12,135 nucleotides of DNA from an uncultured Desulfovibrio sp. (GTDB taxonomy: Bacteria > Desulfobacterota > Desulfovibrionia > Desulfovibrionales > Desulfovibrionaceae): NCBI GenBank assembly GCA_946490455.1, contig CAMLXE010000024.1, forward strand, positions 1 through 12,135, written 5' to 3'. Positions 6,663 through 12,135 of this stretch are shown here, one piece after another. A program made the position numbers and the translations under genes. The notes under the pieces were generated by a model. It was not told where the DNA came from. It did not search any database and saw only the letters and a program-made list of their open reading frames with translations. How positions within the stretch are numbered: position 1 is the stretch's first letter; each line of letters begins with the position of its first letter.

Positions 6663-7682
6663 TCACGATGCCGCCTTGAAAGTCAGTTCAACCAGAGCCT
6701 CGGGGTAGGTGCAGAGTGTGAGCGGGTTGGACTGCACCTCCAGATCAAAGCCTCGTCCCTTCGGCTTTTCGTCCATACGCGCATAGTATTCGAGACCGAT
6801 GGTATTGACCGTTTCAATCCAGTCGGCAGGAGCTTGATACTGCTTGAAAATTCCAGGACCTACCGGGTACAGATGCCCCTTGCTGGCAGCCACCATCGTC
6901 TGTCCTCCGACCACATCGGACCTCTCCACAAACGTGATGCCGCCATAGGTAAAACCACGTTTCCTGTAGTCGTTGTTTCCAAAGTCCTGTCTGCGGGCGA
7001 GCCAGTCCTCGAAATACTGTCGCACGAGTCTGTGCGACGTGAGCATGTCGTAAGCGTCCGAACCGATGATACATTCCATATGGCTGAAAGGAGAGCCGCC
7101 CATAGCAGCCTCGACGTGCCTCTTGGCTTTGAGAATGCCCGTCAGAATGGGATTTGTGTCGTCGGTCGACGTTGTCTTGGGAAAGGTAATGTCAAGCGTT
7201 TTTTTCGTGACGCCAAACGTGTCGAAAATATTGTGCAGAACGGTACTCCCGTCCGCATCCAGTACCACGCCCTTGATGGCGCCAAGCCTGTGAAACTCCA
7301 TCGTCGCGGTCAGGTTGTTCTTGAGCTGCTGCATCTTGTCATTGTAGACCGTCGCCACGGAAATAGGTTCGTTGGAGCCGAATTCCCGCACGTCCTGTAC
7401 ATCCTCCGGAGCCACCACGTCGGACATGGCAAGGTGTGCGCAGGAGATATTTTTCCACTCCCTTTTGGCTCCTCTTCCGGCAAGGCTTTCCGGAGCCGTA
7501 TTGCGCTCAGAATCACTGACCAGCACAATGCGTCCCTTCTTGATGTCAAGCGAGACTGTGGTTGTCTTTACGCCCTTTATCTCAAACATGCGGCTAAAAT
7601 ACATTGGGAGAGCGGGGAGTTTGTTGACCGCATCCGTCATCTCCACGCATGTAAAAACATCGGGATATTGCTGTATGGGCAT
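6663..7682 (-). CDS. Phage major capsid protein, lambda gpE family
   Basis: This 339-residue protein (lambda gpE is 341) starts at ATG 7682 with AAGGAG at 8-base spacing; that sequence overlaps the gpD stop. It builds the icosahedral shell. Family marks include the N-terminal FSRMFEIKGVKTTTVSLDIK segment, then GRIVLVSDSERNTAPESLAG, the conserved KMQQLKNNLTATMEFHRLGA helix, and LDADGSTVLHNIFDTFGVTK. The late part carries CIIGSDAYDML and GGITFVERSDVVGGQTMVAA, and the C-terminal EVQSNPLTLCTYPEALVELT stretch is highly typical of Phage_cap_E. It follows the decoration protein and the protease with nested scaffold, as in lambda. Unlike lambda, the next genes are lysis genes and not gpFI. Confidence 0.96.
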   Translation of the reverse strand: MPIQQYPDVFTCVEMTDAVNKLPALPMYFSRMFEIKGVKTTTVSLDIKKGRIVLVSDSERNTAPESLAGRGAKREWKNISCAHLAMSDVVAPEDVQDVREFGSNEPISVATVYNDKMQQLKNNLTATMEFHRLGAIKGVVLDADGSTVLHNIFDTFGVTKKTLDITFPKTTSTDDTNPILTGILKAKRHVEAAMGGSPFSHMECIIGSDAYDMLTSHRLVRQYFEDWLARRQDFGNNDYRKRGFTYGGITFVERSDVVGGQTMVAASKGHLYPVGPGIFKQYQAPADWIETVNTIGLEYYARMDEKPKGRGFDLEVQSNPLTLCTYPEALVELTFKAAS

Positions 7683-7687
7683 CTGTG

Positions 7688-8077
7688 CTACTCCTTGATA
7701 ACGATACCGAGATCGGACAGGGCCAGCTTGGCATCGGCCTGCAATGTGGCGACGCTGGCGTCGAACTTGAGGGCCGCGCCATTCAGGATGGCCCCGCGCC
7801 GAATGACGGTTCCGGTCTGATCCGATTCGCTGGCAGGTCGTGCTGTAATGAGTACAGCGATTGGATCGCCTCCAAGTTGTTGTGCTTCTTCAACTGTTGA
7901 TTCAGTCAACGGCTTGTACTTCCCGGCATCACGCATCAGTACAAGGCCAAAAGGCAGTTCCTTTTCCGAAGCCGCCAAAGTAACAACCTCACGACTCCAT
8001 TCGTAGTTCAGTTCATGCAGGACCAGCTCGGAAAACTCCGGTCCCATCGTTTCAGTAATAACGCCAATCTTTGACAT
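7688..8077 (-). CDS. Head decoration protein, lambda gpD family
   Basis: This 129-residue protein (lambda gpD is 110) starts at ATG 8077 with AGGAGA upstream. Decoration proteins bind as trimers on the expanded capsid and stabilise it against internal DNA pressure. The family pattern is visible: SREVVTLAASEKELPFGLVL (in the lambda family a G-x-V-L follows the strand), TVEEAQQLGGDPIAVLITAR, the RRGAILNGAALKFDA segment, and a hydrophobic end (SDLGIVIKE). It lies between the protease/scaffold gene and the major capsid gene, which matches C-Nu3-D-E order in lambda. The stop codon lies within the capsid gene's ribosome site region, so translation of the two may be linked. Confidence 0.92.
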   Translation of the reverse strand: MSKIGVITETMGPEFSELVLHELNYEWSREVVTLAASEKELPFGLVLMRDAGKYKPLTESTVEEAQQLGGDPIAVLITARPASESDQTGTVIRRGAILNGAALKFDASVATLQADAKLALSDLGIVIKE

Positions 8078-8086
8078 GCTGTCTCC

Positions 8087-8518
8087 TTATTTCACTTCCT
8101 GAGCGCGACGTTCAGCATCTGCTACCAACGGATTCTTTGCAGAGGAACGATGTATCGTTACCGGCCCGGTAGCCACGGGCTGCTTGTGCGCATTTGCAAG
8201 TCCCGCAAGAATATCCTCACGGCTTTTCGCTTCGACAGTTTTCGACTCATGAACATCGGCCTTCGCCAACAGAGGGGCTACAGTAGCAATCTGCTCGGCA
8301 TTCATCCCTGTTGCCCGGAGGGTGTTAAGTGTCGTCTCGATACGGGACGCTATCTCATCGCCTGCCACGGCCTTGACCACGGCAAGCGCTCCAGCCACGG
8401 CATCGTTCACGGCTTTGACCGTATTCGTCTTGTTCTCCGCCTCGGCTTTCAGCCTGCCTTCAGCCAACAGTGCGTCCACCAATTCCGGGGACTGCACGGC
8501 AAGTTCTTCTCTTGTCAT
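8087..8518 (-). CDS. Nested in-frame scaffold protein (Nu3-like), internal start in protease gene
   Basis: Within the protease gene, ATG 8518 (residue 259 of the long product) is preceded by GGAGG at 8528-8524 with a 5-base spacing, as good as any start in the window. It falls exactly where the protease domain ends and an alanine- and charge-rich helical region begins (MTREELAVQSPELVDALLAE). The product would be 143 residues, close to lambda Nu3 (about 130). Known lambda biology is that Nu3 is made from an internal start in the C gene and forms the internal scaffold, later degraded by the protease. The coding position and the ribosome site are seen directly; expression as a separate scaffold is inferred by analogy. 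Confidence 0.72.
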   Translation of the reverse strand: MTREELAVQSPELVDALLAEGRLKAEAENKTNTVKAVNDAVAGALAVVKAVAGDEIASRIETTLNTLRATGMNAEQIATVAPLLAKADVHESKTVEAKSREDILAGLANAHKQPVATGPVTIHRSSAKNPLVADAERRAQEVK

Positions 8519-9292
8519 CTGTACCTCCACAGCGAGTTTGCGGATCGCGGCGTCGCGATCACGAACTATATCTGTAACAATGCCGAGTTCCTGAGCGGGC
8601 TGTGCCAGCAAAAGCTGTGCCTCACCCCACAGGTCAGGACCAGCCGTCAACCCCATGTGACGGCTTACGTCAGCCTTGAAAATCCTATGCAAGGTGTTGA
8701 TGCGTTCTTGAAAATACTGGCGCTCCTCGTCTGTCAGTTCGCCACCCAGTCCTGCGGTCTTCCACTTCCCTCCGGAGATGGTTACCGTTGTAATACCCAA
8801 CTTTTCTTCAAATTTCGCGTAGTTGGTGATCGTCATAATCACCCCGATACTGCCGACAGTAGCGGTCAACGGTGCATAGACAGTACCCGTGGACGACGCC
8901 AGCCAGTACGCGGCCGATGCACACAGACCATTGGCATAAGCGGCGCAACGCTTCTTCGTTCTGGCCTCAGCTATGGCATCAGCAAGTTCTTTCGTACCTG
9001 CTACGACGCCTCCGGGGCTGTTTATGTCAAACAGAATGGCTCGGACTGATGGATCTGCAAGTGCAGCCTTCAGCGATGATGCCACGACATCCTGGCTAGT
9101 TCCGTAAAATCCATGTTCTCTGACGATTGGTCCGGATACAGGGATGATGGCGACAGCCCCGACAAGCTCGTAGCCACACGCCGTTCGGTTGGGTAATCCT
9201 TCAATCTGTGCCTGAGGATTCGTCTTTGCCAGTGCAAGATCGGATAAAACCTGCTCCGCCATTTCAAAGGGCAGTGCCCATAGCTCAGTCAT
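8087..9292 (-). CDS. S49-family prohead protease with C-terminal scaffold region (gpC-like)
   Basis: The start is ATG 9292, overlapping the portal stop (ATGACTGA) with GGGAG six bases upstream; an in-frame ATG at 9346 lies inside the portal gene and is rejected. The 401-residue product has a SppA/S49 peptidase domain at about 45-245. It shows AIIPVSGPIVREHGFYG, the oxyanion region DINSPGGVVAGT, the nucleophile motif C-A-S-A-A-Y with Ser126, VGSIGVIM, and SGGKWKTAG, where Lys176 or Lys178 would be the catalytic base. From about residue 259 the sequence becomes helical, alanine-rich and charged, like a scaffold. In lambda, gpC has the same layout and its 3' third separately encodes the scaffold Nu3. 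The protein probably processes portal, scaffold and itself during prohead maturation. Confidence 0.93.
   Translation of the reverse strand: MTELWALPFEMAEQVLSDLALAKTNPQAQIEGLPNRTACGYELVGAVAIIPVSGPIVREHGFYGTSQDVVASSLKAALADPSVRAILFDINSPGGVVAGTKELADAIAEARTKKRCAAYANGLCASAAYWLASSTGTVYAPLTATVGSIGVIMTITNYAKFEEKLGITTVTISGGKWKTAGLGGELTDEERQYFQERINTLHRIFKADVSRHMGLTAGPDLWGEAQLLLAQPAQELGIVTDIVRDRDAAIRKLAVEVQMTREELAVQSPELVDALLAEGRLKAEAENKTNTVKAVNDAVAGALAVVKAVAGDEIASRIETTLNTLRATGMNAEQIATVAPLLAKADVHESKTVEAKSREDILAGLANAHKQPVATGPVTIHRSSAKNPLVADAERRAQEVK
8524..8528 (-). promoter_or_regulatory. Internal ribosome binding site for nested scaffold
   Basis: The bases GGAGG sit five bases before the internal ATG at 8518. 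They encode part of V-E-V-Q in the long frame, so the site is embedded in coding sequence. A consensus site at the protease/scaffold boundary is unlikely to be accidental, although the codons there would permit it by chance. Confidence 0.65.
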
Positions 9293-10886
9293 CTTTTTCT
9301 CCCGTTTTCTCTTCGGATCCCTCATCCTCAGGCTTCTTCCCGTCATCCGGAGTCGCGTTCTTGCCCGAATTCGCCGTCTTTGTGCTGAGATTCAAGGTTC
9401 CAAGCCTTGCCAGCAGTGGGTTCTCCTCAAGCATTTGGGCACATCCCTCATCAAAATCTCTGCCCCTCTCAGCCCATGCTTCGCCGTATGTCATCAGACG
9501 ATTGTTAAGTGCGAGGATTGTTGCCGTGATTTCCTTCACCGGATCAACGAATCCACGCGAAGGGCCAATCCAGTCTGCATTGCACCAGAGCTTTCGTGCT
9601 TCATAAAAACCGGGGGCGTTCTTTGGCAGCGTAATTATTCCGCGAAGGAACGCCTCTTCGATGACCATCTCGTAAACAGGCTGACAGTAAAGCCGCCCGA
9701 ACCACTGGCGATAAAAATTGTACAGTTTCCACGCCTCGTTGAGTGCGGCACGGGCAGAACTGTAGTTTGTCTTGGAAAAATCTTTCGTCAAAGATTCGTA
9801 TGGGATGCCCAAGGACGCCGCCATAGCCCGGAGAACAATCTCTACAAAAGCAGAAAAATTGGCCGATGGACGATTAGATTCCAGCACATATGGCTTTTCA
9901 TTCGGTCCACCATAAAGAACATTTCCGGGGCTGATCTTCTGATAGAGTTCTCTTTCTTCGGGTTCTACGTTCGCCTCATGTACAAAATCTGGAAGTCCTG
10001 CCGTCCCGGACTCCTGAGCAATAAAAACCGGGAATGACGCAGCGATGACTTGAGCGAACAGCTCATAATCAATGGCGTCCTCCAGATTGCGGAACAGTTC
10101 TATTCCCTTTGAAAAGGCAGATACTCCCCGTACCTGTTCATCAACCTCATGCCTGAACAGATGAAACATGCCGGGACGATGGCCAACCTGTGCGGGCACA
10201 TAGGTAAAGTCCGTTGTCAGAAGAGCGCTGTGCTCTACTGTCAAAAACGAAGAGTCCAACGAAGCCTTTGGCGTCGCCAGCCAATATCCTAACGGCCTGC
10301 CATATTCGGAAAACTGCACACCGTCGCGAACGTATGGGTTGGTCTCCATGTCTGTTGGAGTCATCAGGCGTGACGGAGAAAGAGACTGGAGCGCAAACGC
10401 GAAGTCCCGTCCCTGTTTTTTCCGTGTTTCTTCATCGAACATGACTGGCAGATGCAGCATTTCACCCATGTTCAGCATGGTGCGGATACCGAGATTCTGA
10501 AGATCCACAAAGTGACATTGCCCGCGAACATCGGCTTCGACGGACCAGATCGCGAAGGCCCATTCCATCTGTTTGCCGATTTCGCGGGCGGTTTCGGAGG
10601 GAATGCCAAGCATGTCGGAAGGAATGCTGGCCTTCGGAACAAGCCCCGTCCCGATAGCGTTCCCGGAAATAGCCTCAACTGCGGAATGTGCTGCCCAGTC
10701 ATTCGCGGCAAGATCCGAGGCTCGACGCTGCATAACCGTTCGTTCTCGCGTCTCTCCGATGCGAGAATGCACCTGCGGTCCATACCAGCCGGAGATCGAG
10801 CCGCGAAAGGCCCCCGCGTCACGGGATGGTTGCGCTGTCATGCGAGACGTAGAAACAGGTCTCCCGAACTGATCTAACAACGCCAT
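9285..10886 (-). CDS. Phage portal protein, lambda gpB family
   Basis: This 533-residue protein is the lambda gpB length (533). It starts at ATG 10886, with an AAGGAG upstream, two bases after the gpW-like stop. The portal is a dodecameric ring at one capsid vertex that nucleates assembly, binds terminase and forms the DNA channel. Family marks are RERTVMQRRASDLAANDWAA with A-V-E-A-I-S-G-N-A-I-G-T-G-L near residues 70-82, the FHLFRHEVDEQVRGVSAFSK motif at 241-260 (H-x-F-x-x-x-x-x-x-Q-x-R-G-V-S), and LEDAIDYELFAQVIAASFPVF. The C-terminus is highly polar and acidic (about 500-533, DDGKKPEDEGSEEKTGEKDD), possibly removed in maturation as in lambda gpB. It is followed by the overlapping protease gene. 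Confidence 0.95.
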   Translation of the reverse strand: MALLDQFGRPVSTSRMTAQPSRDAGAFRGSISGWYGPQVHSRIGETRERTVMQRRASDLAANDWAAHSAVEAISGNAIGTGLVPKASIPSDMLGIPSETAREIGKQMEWAFAIWSVEADVRGQCHFVDLQNLGIRTMLNMGEMLHLPVMFDEETRKKQGRDFAFALQSLSPSRLMTPTDMETNPYVRDGVQFSEYGRPLGYWLATPKASLDSSFLTVEHSALLTTDFTYVPAQVGHRPGMFHLFRHEVDEQVRGVSAFSKGIELFRNLEDAIDYELFAQVIAASFPVFIAQESGTAGLPDFVHEANVEPEERELYQKISPGNVLYGGPNEKPYVLESNRPSANFSAFVEIVLRAMAASLGIPYESLTKDFSKTNYSSARAALNEAWKLYNFYRQWFGRLYCQPVYEMVIEEAFLRGIITLPKNAPGFYEARKLWCNADWIGPSRGFVDPVKEITATILALNNRLMTYGEAWAERGRDFDEGCAQMLEENPLLARLGTLNLSTKTANSGKNATPDDGKKPEDEGSEEKTGEKDD

Positions 10887-10888
10887 GT

Positions 10889-11113
10889 CTATCTCCTTGT
10901 CCTTGCCTTGACGGCAACAAGCCCGCGCCGTCCAGTCTCAAGAGCAACGAGTTCTCCTTCCAGATACGCAAGCTGTTGTCGTATCTCGGGCAGATCGTAC
11001 CGGGTCAGGGTACGCCCCTGCACAGTATACGATTTCCCCGTGGATGCTGCCTTGTATGCGGCTTTCCAGCATGAGATCAGTTCAGTGAGTTCTTCGTGTG
11101 TCCAGATGCTCAT
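10889..11113 (-). CDS. Head-tail connector / gpW-like small protein
   Basis: I chose ATG 11113, giving a 74-residue product (lambda gpW is 68). A longer frame to 11224 reads through the tandem repeats as S-P-Q-S-P-Q and has no ribosome site, so I reject it. The sequence shows an N-terminal helix (THEELTELISCWKAAYKAAS), a beta turn with GKSYTVQGRTLTRYDL, and a second helix (PEIRQQLAYLEGELVALE) followed by a basic tail. This helix-hairpin-helix layout (T-G-x-x-x-x-x-x-x-G-R-x-x-T) resembles gpW-type connectors that bind below the portal, and the gene lies directly upstream of the portal as in lambda. Its ribosome site is weak (GCGGA) and lies in a hairpin loop. Related DUF-type small proteins of this slot would look similar. 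Confidence 0.8.
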   Translation of the reverse strand: MSIWTHEELTELISCWKAAYKAASTGKSYTVQGRTLTRYDLPEIRQQLAYLEGELVALETGRRGLVAVKARTRR

Positions 11114-11114
11114 A

Positions 11115-11132
11115 GTGCTATCCGCATAGCAC
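11115..11132 (-). promoter_or_regulatory. Perfect inverted repeat (hairpin) next to gpW-like start
   Basis: Two 7-base arms (GTGCTAT and ATAGCAC) flank a 4-base loop (GCGG on the minus strand). The hairpin ends one base before the gpW-like ATG. The loop and adjoining A contain the only Shine-Dalgarno-like bases of that gene. It could be a translational control hairpin or a protein-binding operator; the sequence alone does not tell. Confidence 0.5.
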
Positions 11133-11181
11133 CAATTCACTTTGCGCGAGAAGCTAAAATTTTTGCAAAGTTGAAACTTGT

Positions 11182-11215
11182 GAGACTGTGGAGACTGTGG
11201 AGACTGTGGAGACTT
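11182..11215. repeat. Tandem 9-bp repeats upstream of gpW-like gene
   Basis: GAGACTGTG occurs three times without gaps at 11182-11190, 11191-11199 and 11200-11208, and a partial copy GAGACTT follows at 11209-11215. The array lies 68 bases upstream of the gpW-like start, inside the leader between the terminator and the head operon. Its 9-bp period is a multiple of three and encodes S-P-Q in one frame, but no ribosome site serves that frame. It could be an iteron-like regulator site or a slippage-prone microsatellite. Confidence 0.8.
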
Positions 11216-11255
11216 AGAAGACAAAAAAGTAATGGAAGCAATATGTTACAGCAAC

Positions 11256-11290
11256 AAAAAAAACGCCCGGCGCAAAACCGGACGTTTTTT
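11256..11290 (-). terminator. Strong bidirectional Rho-independent terminator after the toxin-antitoxin operon
   Basis: On the minus strand, ACGTCCGG and CCGGGCGT form an 8-bp stem (one G-T pair) with a TTTTGCG loop, preceded by a run of A and followed by eight T. The A run can pair with the T run, so it can also work on the plus strand, where six T follow. It lies 74 bases after the antitoxin stop and before the head operon, so it separates the two transcription units. Confidence 0.92.
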
Positions 11291-11363
11291 AACTGATTGA
11301 TAATAAATAATTTCTTTTTTTGAGAAAGAAAGTCAAAAACTTTACAAATTTTTTTTTGGAACC
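11291..11363. other. AT-rich spacer between antitoxin and terminator
   Basis: This stretch of 73 bases is rich in A and T and contains runs of nine A and seven A on the minus strand. A TTGACT with a weak AATTAT 18 bases later is present, but any transcript would enter the terminator at once, so I do not call a promoter. I see no gene. Confidence 0.5.
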
Positions 11364-11669
11364 TTACACTGCTGCTGTACGGATCAGAGAAATACGGAGT
11401 CCCAATGCGTTGAAAATGGCAATCAAGCTTCGAAATGTCGGATTGCCCTTTTCTGACAAGGCTCGATGCAAGCTCTTTTCGTGCAGATGCGTTTCCCGTG
11501 CGAGTTGTGCAATGCCTCCTGACGCTTCTACAAGCCGACGAAGCGCGACAAGGCATTCTTCCTCATCCCCATCTTCAAGCACATCATTCAGATATGCCAA
11601 CGCCAGATCAGGATTTTTACGAAGGCTCTCTATTGTTGCAGTCTCATGGCTGATACTCGGTCTAGTCAT
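11364..11669 (-). CDS. HigA-type antitoxin (addiction module antidote, HI1420-like), XRE-family HTH
   Basis: This 101-residue protein matches the addiction module antidote protein family typified by HI1420. The N-terminus (SLRKNPDLALAYLNDVLEDG) is the family's toxin-binding part, with the characteristic P-x-L-A-x-x-Y-L-x-x-x-L-x-D-G-D pattern. Residues about 51-95 form an XRE helix-turn-helix: GGIAQLARETHLHEKSLHRA then LSEKGNPTFRSLIAIFNALG, with the expected x-L-A-x-x-x-x-x-x-x-x-S-L-x-R-A-L-S core. The ATG at 11669 overlaps the toxin stop by eight bases, so the two are translationally coupled. The antitoxin should neutralise the toxin and repress the operon through the palindrome in its promoter. 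Toxin first, antitoxin second is the Hig order. Confidence 0.93.
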   Translation of the reverse strand: MTRPSISHETATIESLRKNPDLALAYLNDVLEDGDEEECLVALRRLVEASGGIAQLARETHLHEKSLHRALSEKGNPTFRSLIAIFNALGLRISLIRTAAV

Positions 11670-11997
11670 TTTCTGCCTCCATTCTTTCCATGTAGTCCTG
11701 ATAAAAGTTCTCCGCTTTTGTTATATCTGCTGACTGCGTCTTTTTGTCACCAGCACAAAGCAACAGAACAATACGATTATCAATGATAGTATAATACACA
11801 CGGTATCCGGAACCAACATCTATGCGAAGTTCAAAAAGATTTTCAGAAAGTCTCTTGTAATCTCCAAAATTACCATGACACACACGGTCAATCCGGCGAA
11901 GAATACGAATGTGAGCACGCATATCACGCATTGCATCCAAGTATTCCTGTATAATATCCTTCCCGCCTTCGGTCACATAATGTTCAATGATATACAT
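11662..11997 (-). CDS. HigB/RelE-superfamily toxin (addiction module killer protein, HI1419-like)
   Basis: I chose ATG 11997, with AGGAAG upstream, giving 111 residues, the normal size (about 100). A longer frame to 12129 would start inside the promoter region and is rejected. Family marks are RAHIRILRRIDRVCHGNFGD (residues about 27-46), G-N-F-G-D-Y-K-R-L, FELRIDVGSGYRVYYT (55-70) with the conserved G-x-G-Y-R-V-Y, and LLLCAGDKKTQSADI (78-92), with G-D-K-x-T-Q-x-x-D-I diagnostic for this group. Toxins of this superfamily inhibit translation, usually by ribosome-dependent mRNA cleavage; the exact activity of this branch is less certain. It is followed by its antitoxin and probably acts as a prophage stability or phage-exclusion module. 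Confidence 0.92.
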   Translation of the reverse strand: MYIIEHYVTEGGKDIIQEYLDAMRDMRAHIRILRRIDRVCHGNFGDYKRLSENLFELRIDVGSGYRVYYTIIDNRIVLLLCAGDKKTQSADITKAENFYQDYMERMEAEND

Positions 11998-12022
11998 GTG
12001 TACTTCCTGCTTCTTTTGATAT

Positions 12023-12051
12023 ATAGTAGCTTTTAAGCTACTACTTGTCAA
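12023..12051 (-). promoter_or_regulatory. Sigma70-like promoter of the toxin-antitoxin operon
   Basis: On the minus strand a consensus -35 box TTGACA (12051-12046) and a -10 box TACTAT (12028-12023; five of six bases match TATAAT) are separated by exactly 17 bases. Transcription would start near 12016, about 18 bases before the toxin ATG at 11997, leaving room for AGGAAG. The spacing and box quality make this the best promoter I can see in the window. Confidence 0.88.
12024..12043 (-). promoter_or_regulatory. Palindromic operator between -35 and -10
   Basis: Perfect 9-base arms (TAGTAGCTT and AAGCTACTA, plus strand) flank a central TT. The palindrome covers most of the -10 box and the whole spacer, so a bound repressor would block RNA polymerase. 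It is the expected site of autoregulation by the adjacent helix-turn-helix antitoxin. Confidence 0.8.
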
Positions 12052-12135
12052 GAATGGACTGAGCAGAAATAAGATTTTCGCAATCTGTTCTGAGAAACCA
12101 CCTATAGCGTTTTCCCGTGCCATATACACGCAGTT
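12041..12135 (-). CDS. Possible C-terminal fragment of an upstream gene (unidentified)
   Basis: A minus-strand frame is open from the right edge to TAG at 12043-12041. It encodes 30 visible residues rich in K, R, W and Y (GTGKRYRWFLRTDCENLI, then SAQSILDK). It ends inside the toxin promoter, with the stop overlapping the operator. I do not recognise the protein. In lambda-type operons terminase large subunit would stand upstream of gpW, but this tail does not resemble the endings I know. The alternative is that the stretch is non-coding spacer. Confidence 0.3.
   Translation of the reverse strand, partial: LRVYGTGKRYRWFLRTDCENLISAQSILDK

Noticed and set aside
6519..7820. 433-codon plus-strand frame opposite the capsid and endolysin genes
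   Set aside because: It is antisense to two confidently identified genes, spans their junction, and its translation has no recognisable domain; it is a shadow of coding bias.
8150..9049. 299-codon plus-strand frame opposite the protease gene
   Set aside because: Antisense to a well-supported S49 protease, without a recognisable domain or fitting neighbour on that strand.
11114..11224. N-terminal extension of the gpW-like gene through the 9-bp repeats (S-P-Q-S-P-Q)
   Set aside because: No ribosome site upstream, low-complexity repeat translation, and the ATG at 11113 gives the normal family length.
11137..11556. Minus-strand frame of 139 codons across the terminator with L-H-S repeats
   Set aside because: It crosses a strong terminator and the antitoxin gene in the wrong frame; the repeat is the 9-bp array read in another frame.
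12064..12092. Imperfect hairpin (CAGAA...TTCTG with an inner AGATT/AATCT stem)
   Set aside because: No T run follows on either strand and the stem is interrupted, so I do not call a terminator.
11998..12129. 44-residue N-terminal extension of the toxin
   Set aside because: It would start upstream of the promoter that drives the gene, while ATG 11997 has a good ribosome site and gives the usual toxin length.

Overview
This window is a section of a tailed-phage late (structural and lysis) region, almost certainly a prophage. Every credible gene lies on the minus strand, so the operon reads from right to left. The genes are packed tightly, with overlaps such as ATGA, GTGA and TGATG, and nearly every start has a clear purine-rich Shine-Dalgarno sequence. 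GC content looks moderate over the phage genes and drops in the toxin-antitoxin segment. The host is probably a Gram-negative bacterium, because the lysis cassette carries a lipoprotein and a membrane/coiled-coil protein that look like outer-membrane-disrupting spanins. The protein style suggests a Desulfovibrio/Bilophila-type host, but that is an impression and was not tested.

In transcription order, the right edge (12135-11225) holds a possible 30-residue C-terminus of an upstream gene. It is followed by a HigB/HigA-type toxin-antitoxin operon with a textbook sigma70-like promoter, a palindromic operator between its -35 and -10 boxes, and a strong bidirectional terminator. A 143-base leader (11255-11113) follows. 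It contains three and a half tandem 9-bp repeats and a hairpin that ends one base before the next start codon.

The head module (11113-6663) is lambda-like: a gpW-like connector, a lambda-family portal, an S49 (gpC-like) protease with a nested, separately initiated scaffold-like protein, a gpD-like decoration protein and a gpE-like major capsid protein. A lysis cassette (6661-5177) sits inside the structural operon: GH108 endolysin, holin, small lipoprotein, and a membrane/coiled-coil protein. The neck genes (5180-3752) follow: a gpFII-like joining protein, a gpZ-like minor tail protein and a putative tail-completion protein.

The tail module (3729-1) is of the contractile P2/Mu kind: a small unknown protein, tail sheath, tail tube, the two-frame tail assembly chaperone E/E' joined by an apparent -1 frameshift, and the first 307 residues of a TP901-type tape measure. 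The virion is therefore predicted to be a myovirus with a lambda-type capsid.

The points most worth a second look are the missing canonical slippery heptamer at E/E', the nested scaffold start, the toxin-antitoxin cassette placed where terminase normally joins gpW, the leader upstream of gpW, and the order of the spanin-like genes. I see no tRNA, rRNA, CRISPR array, IS element or integrase in the window.
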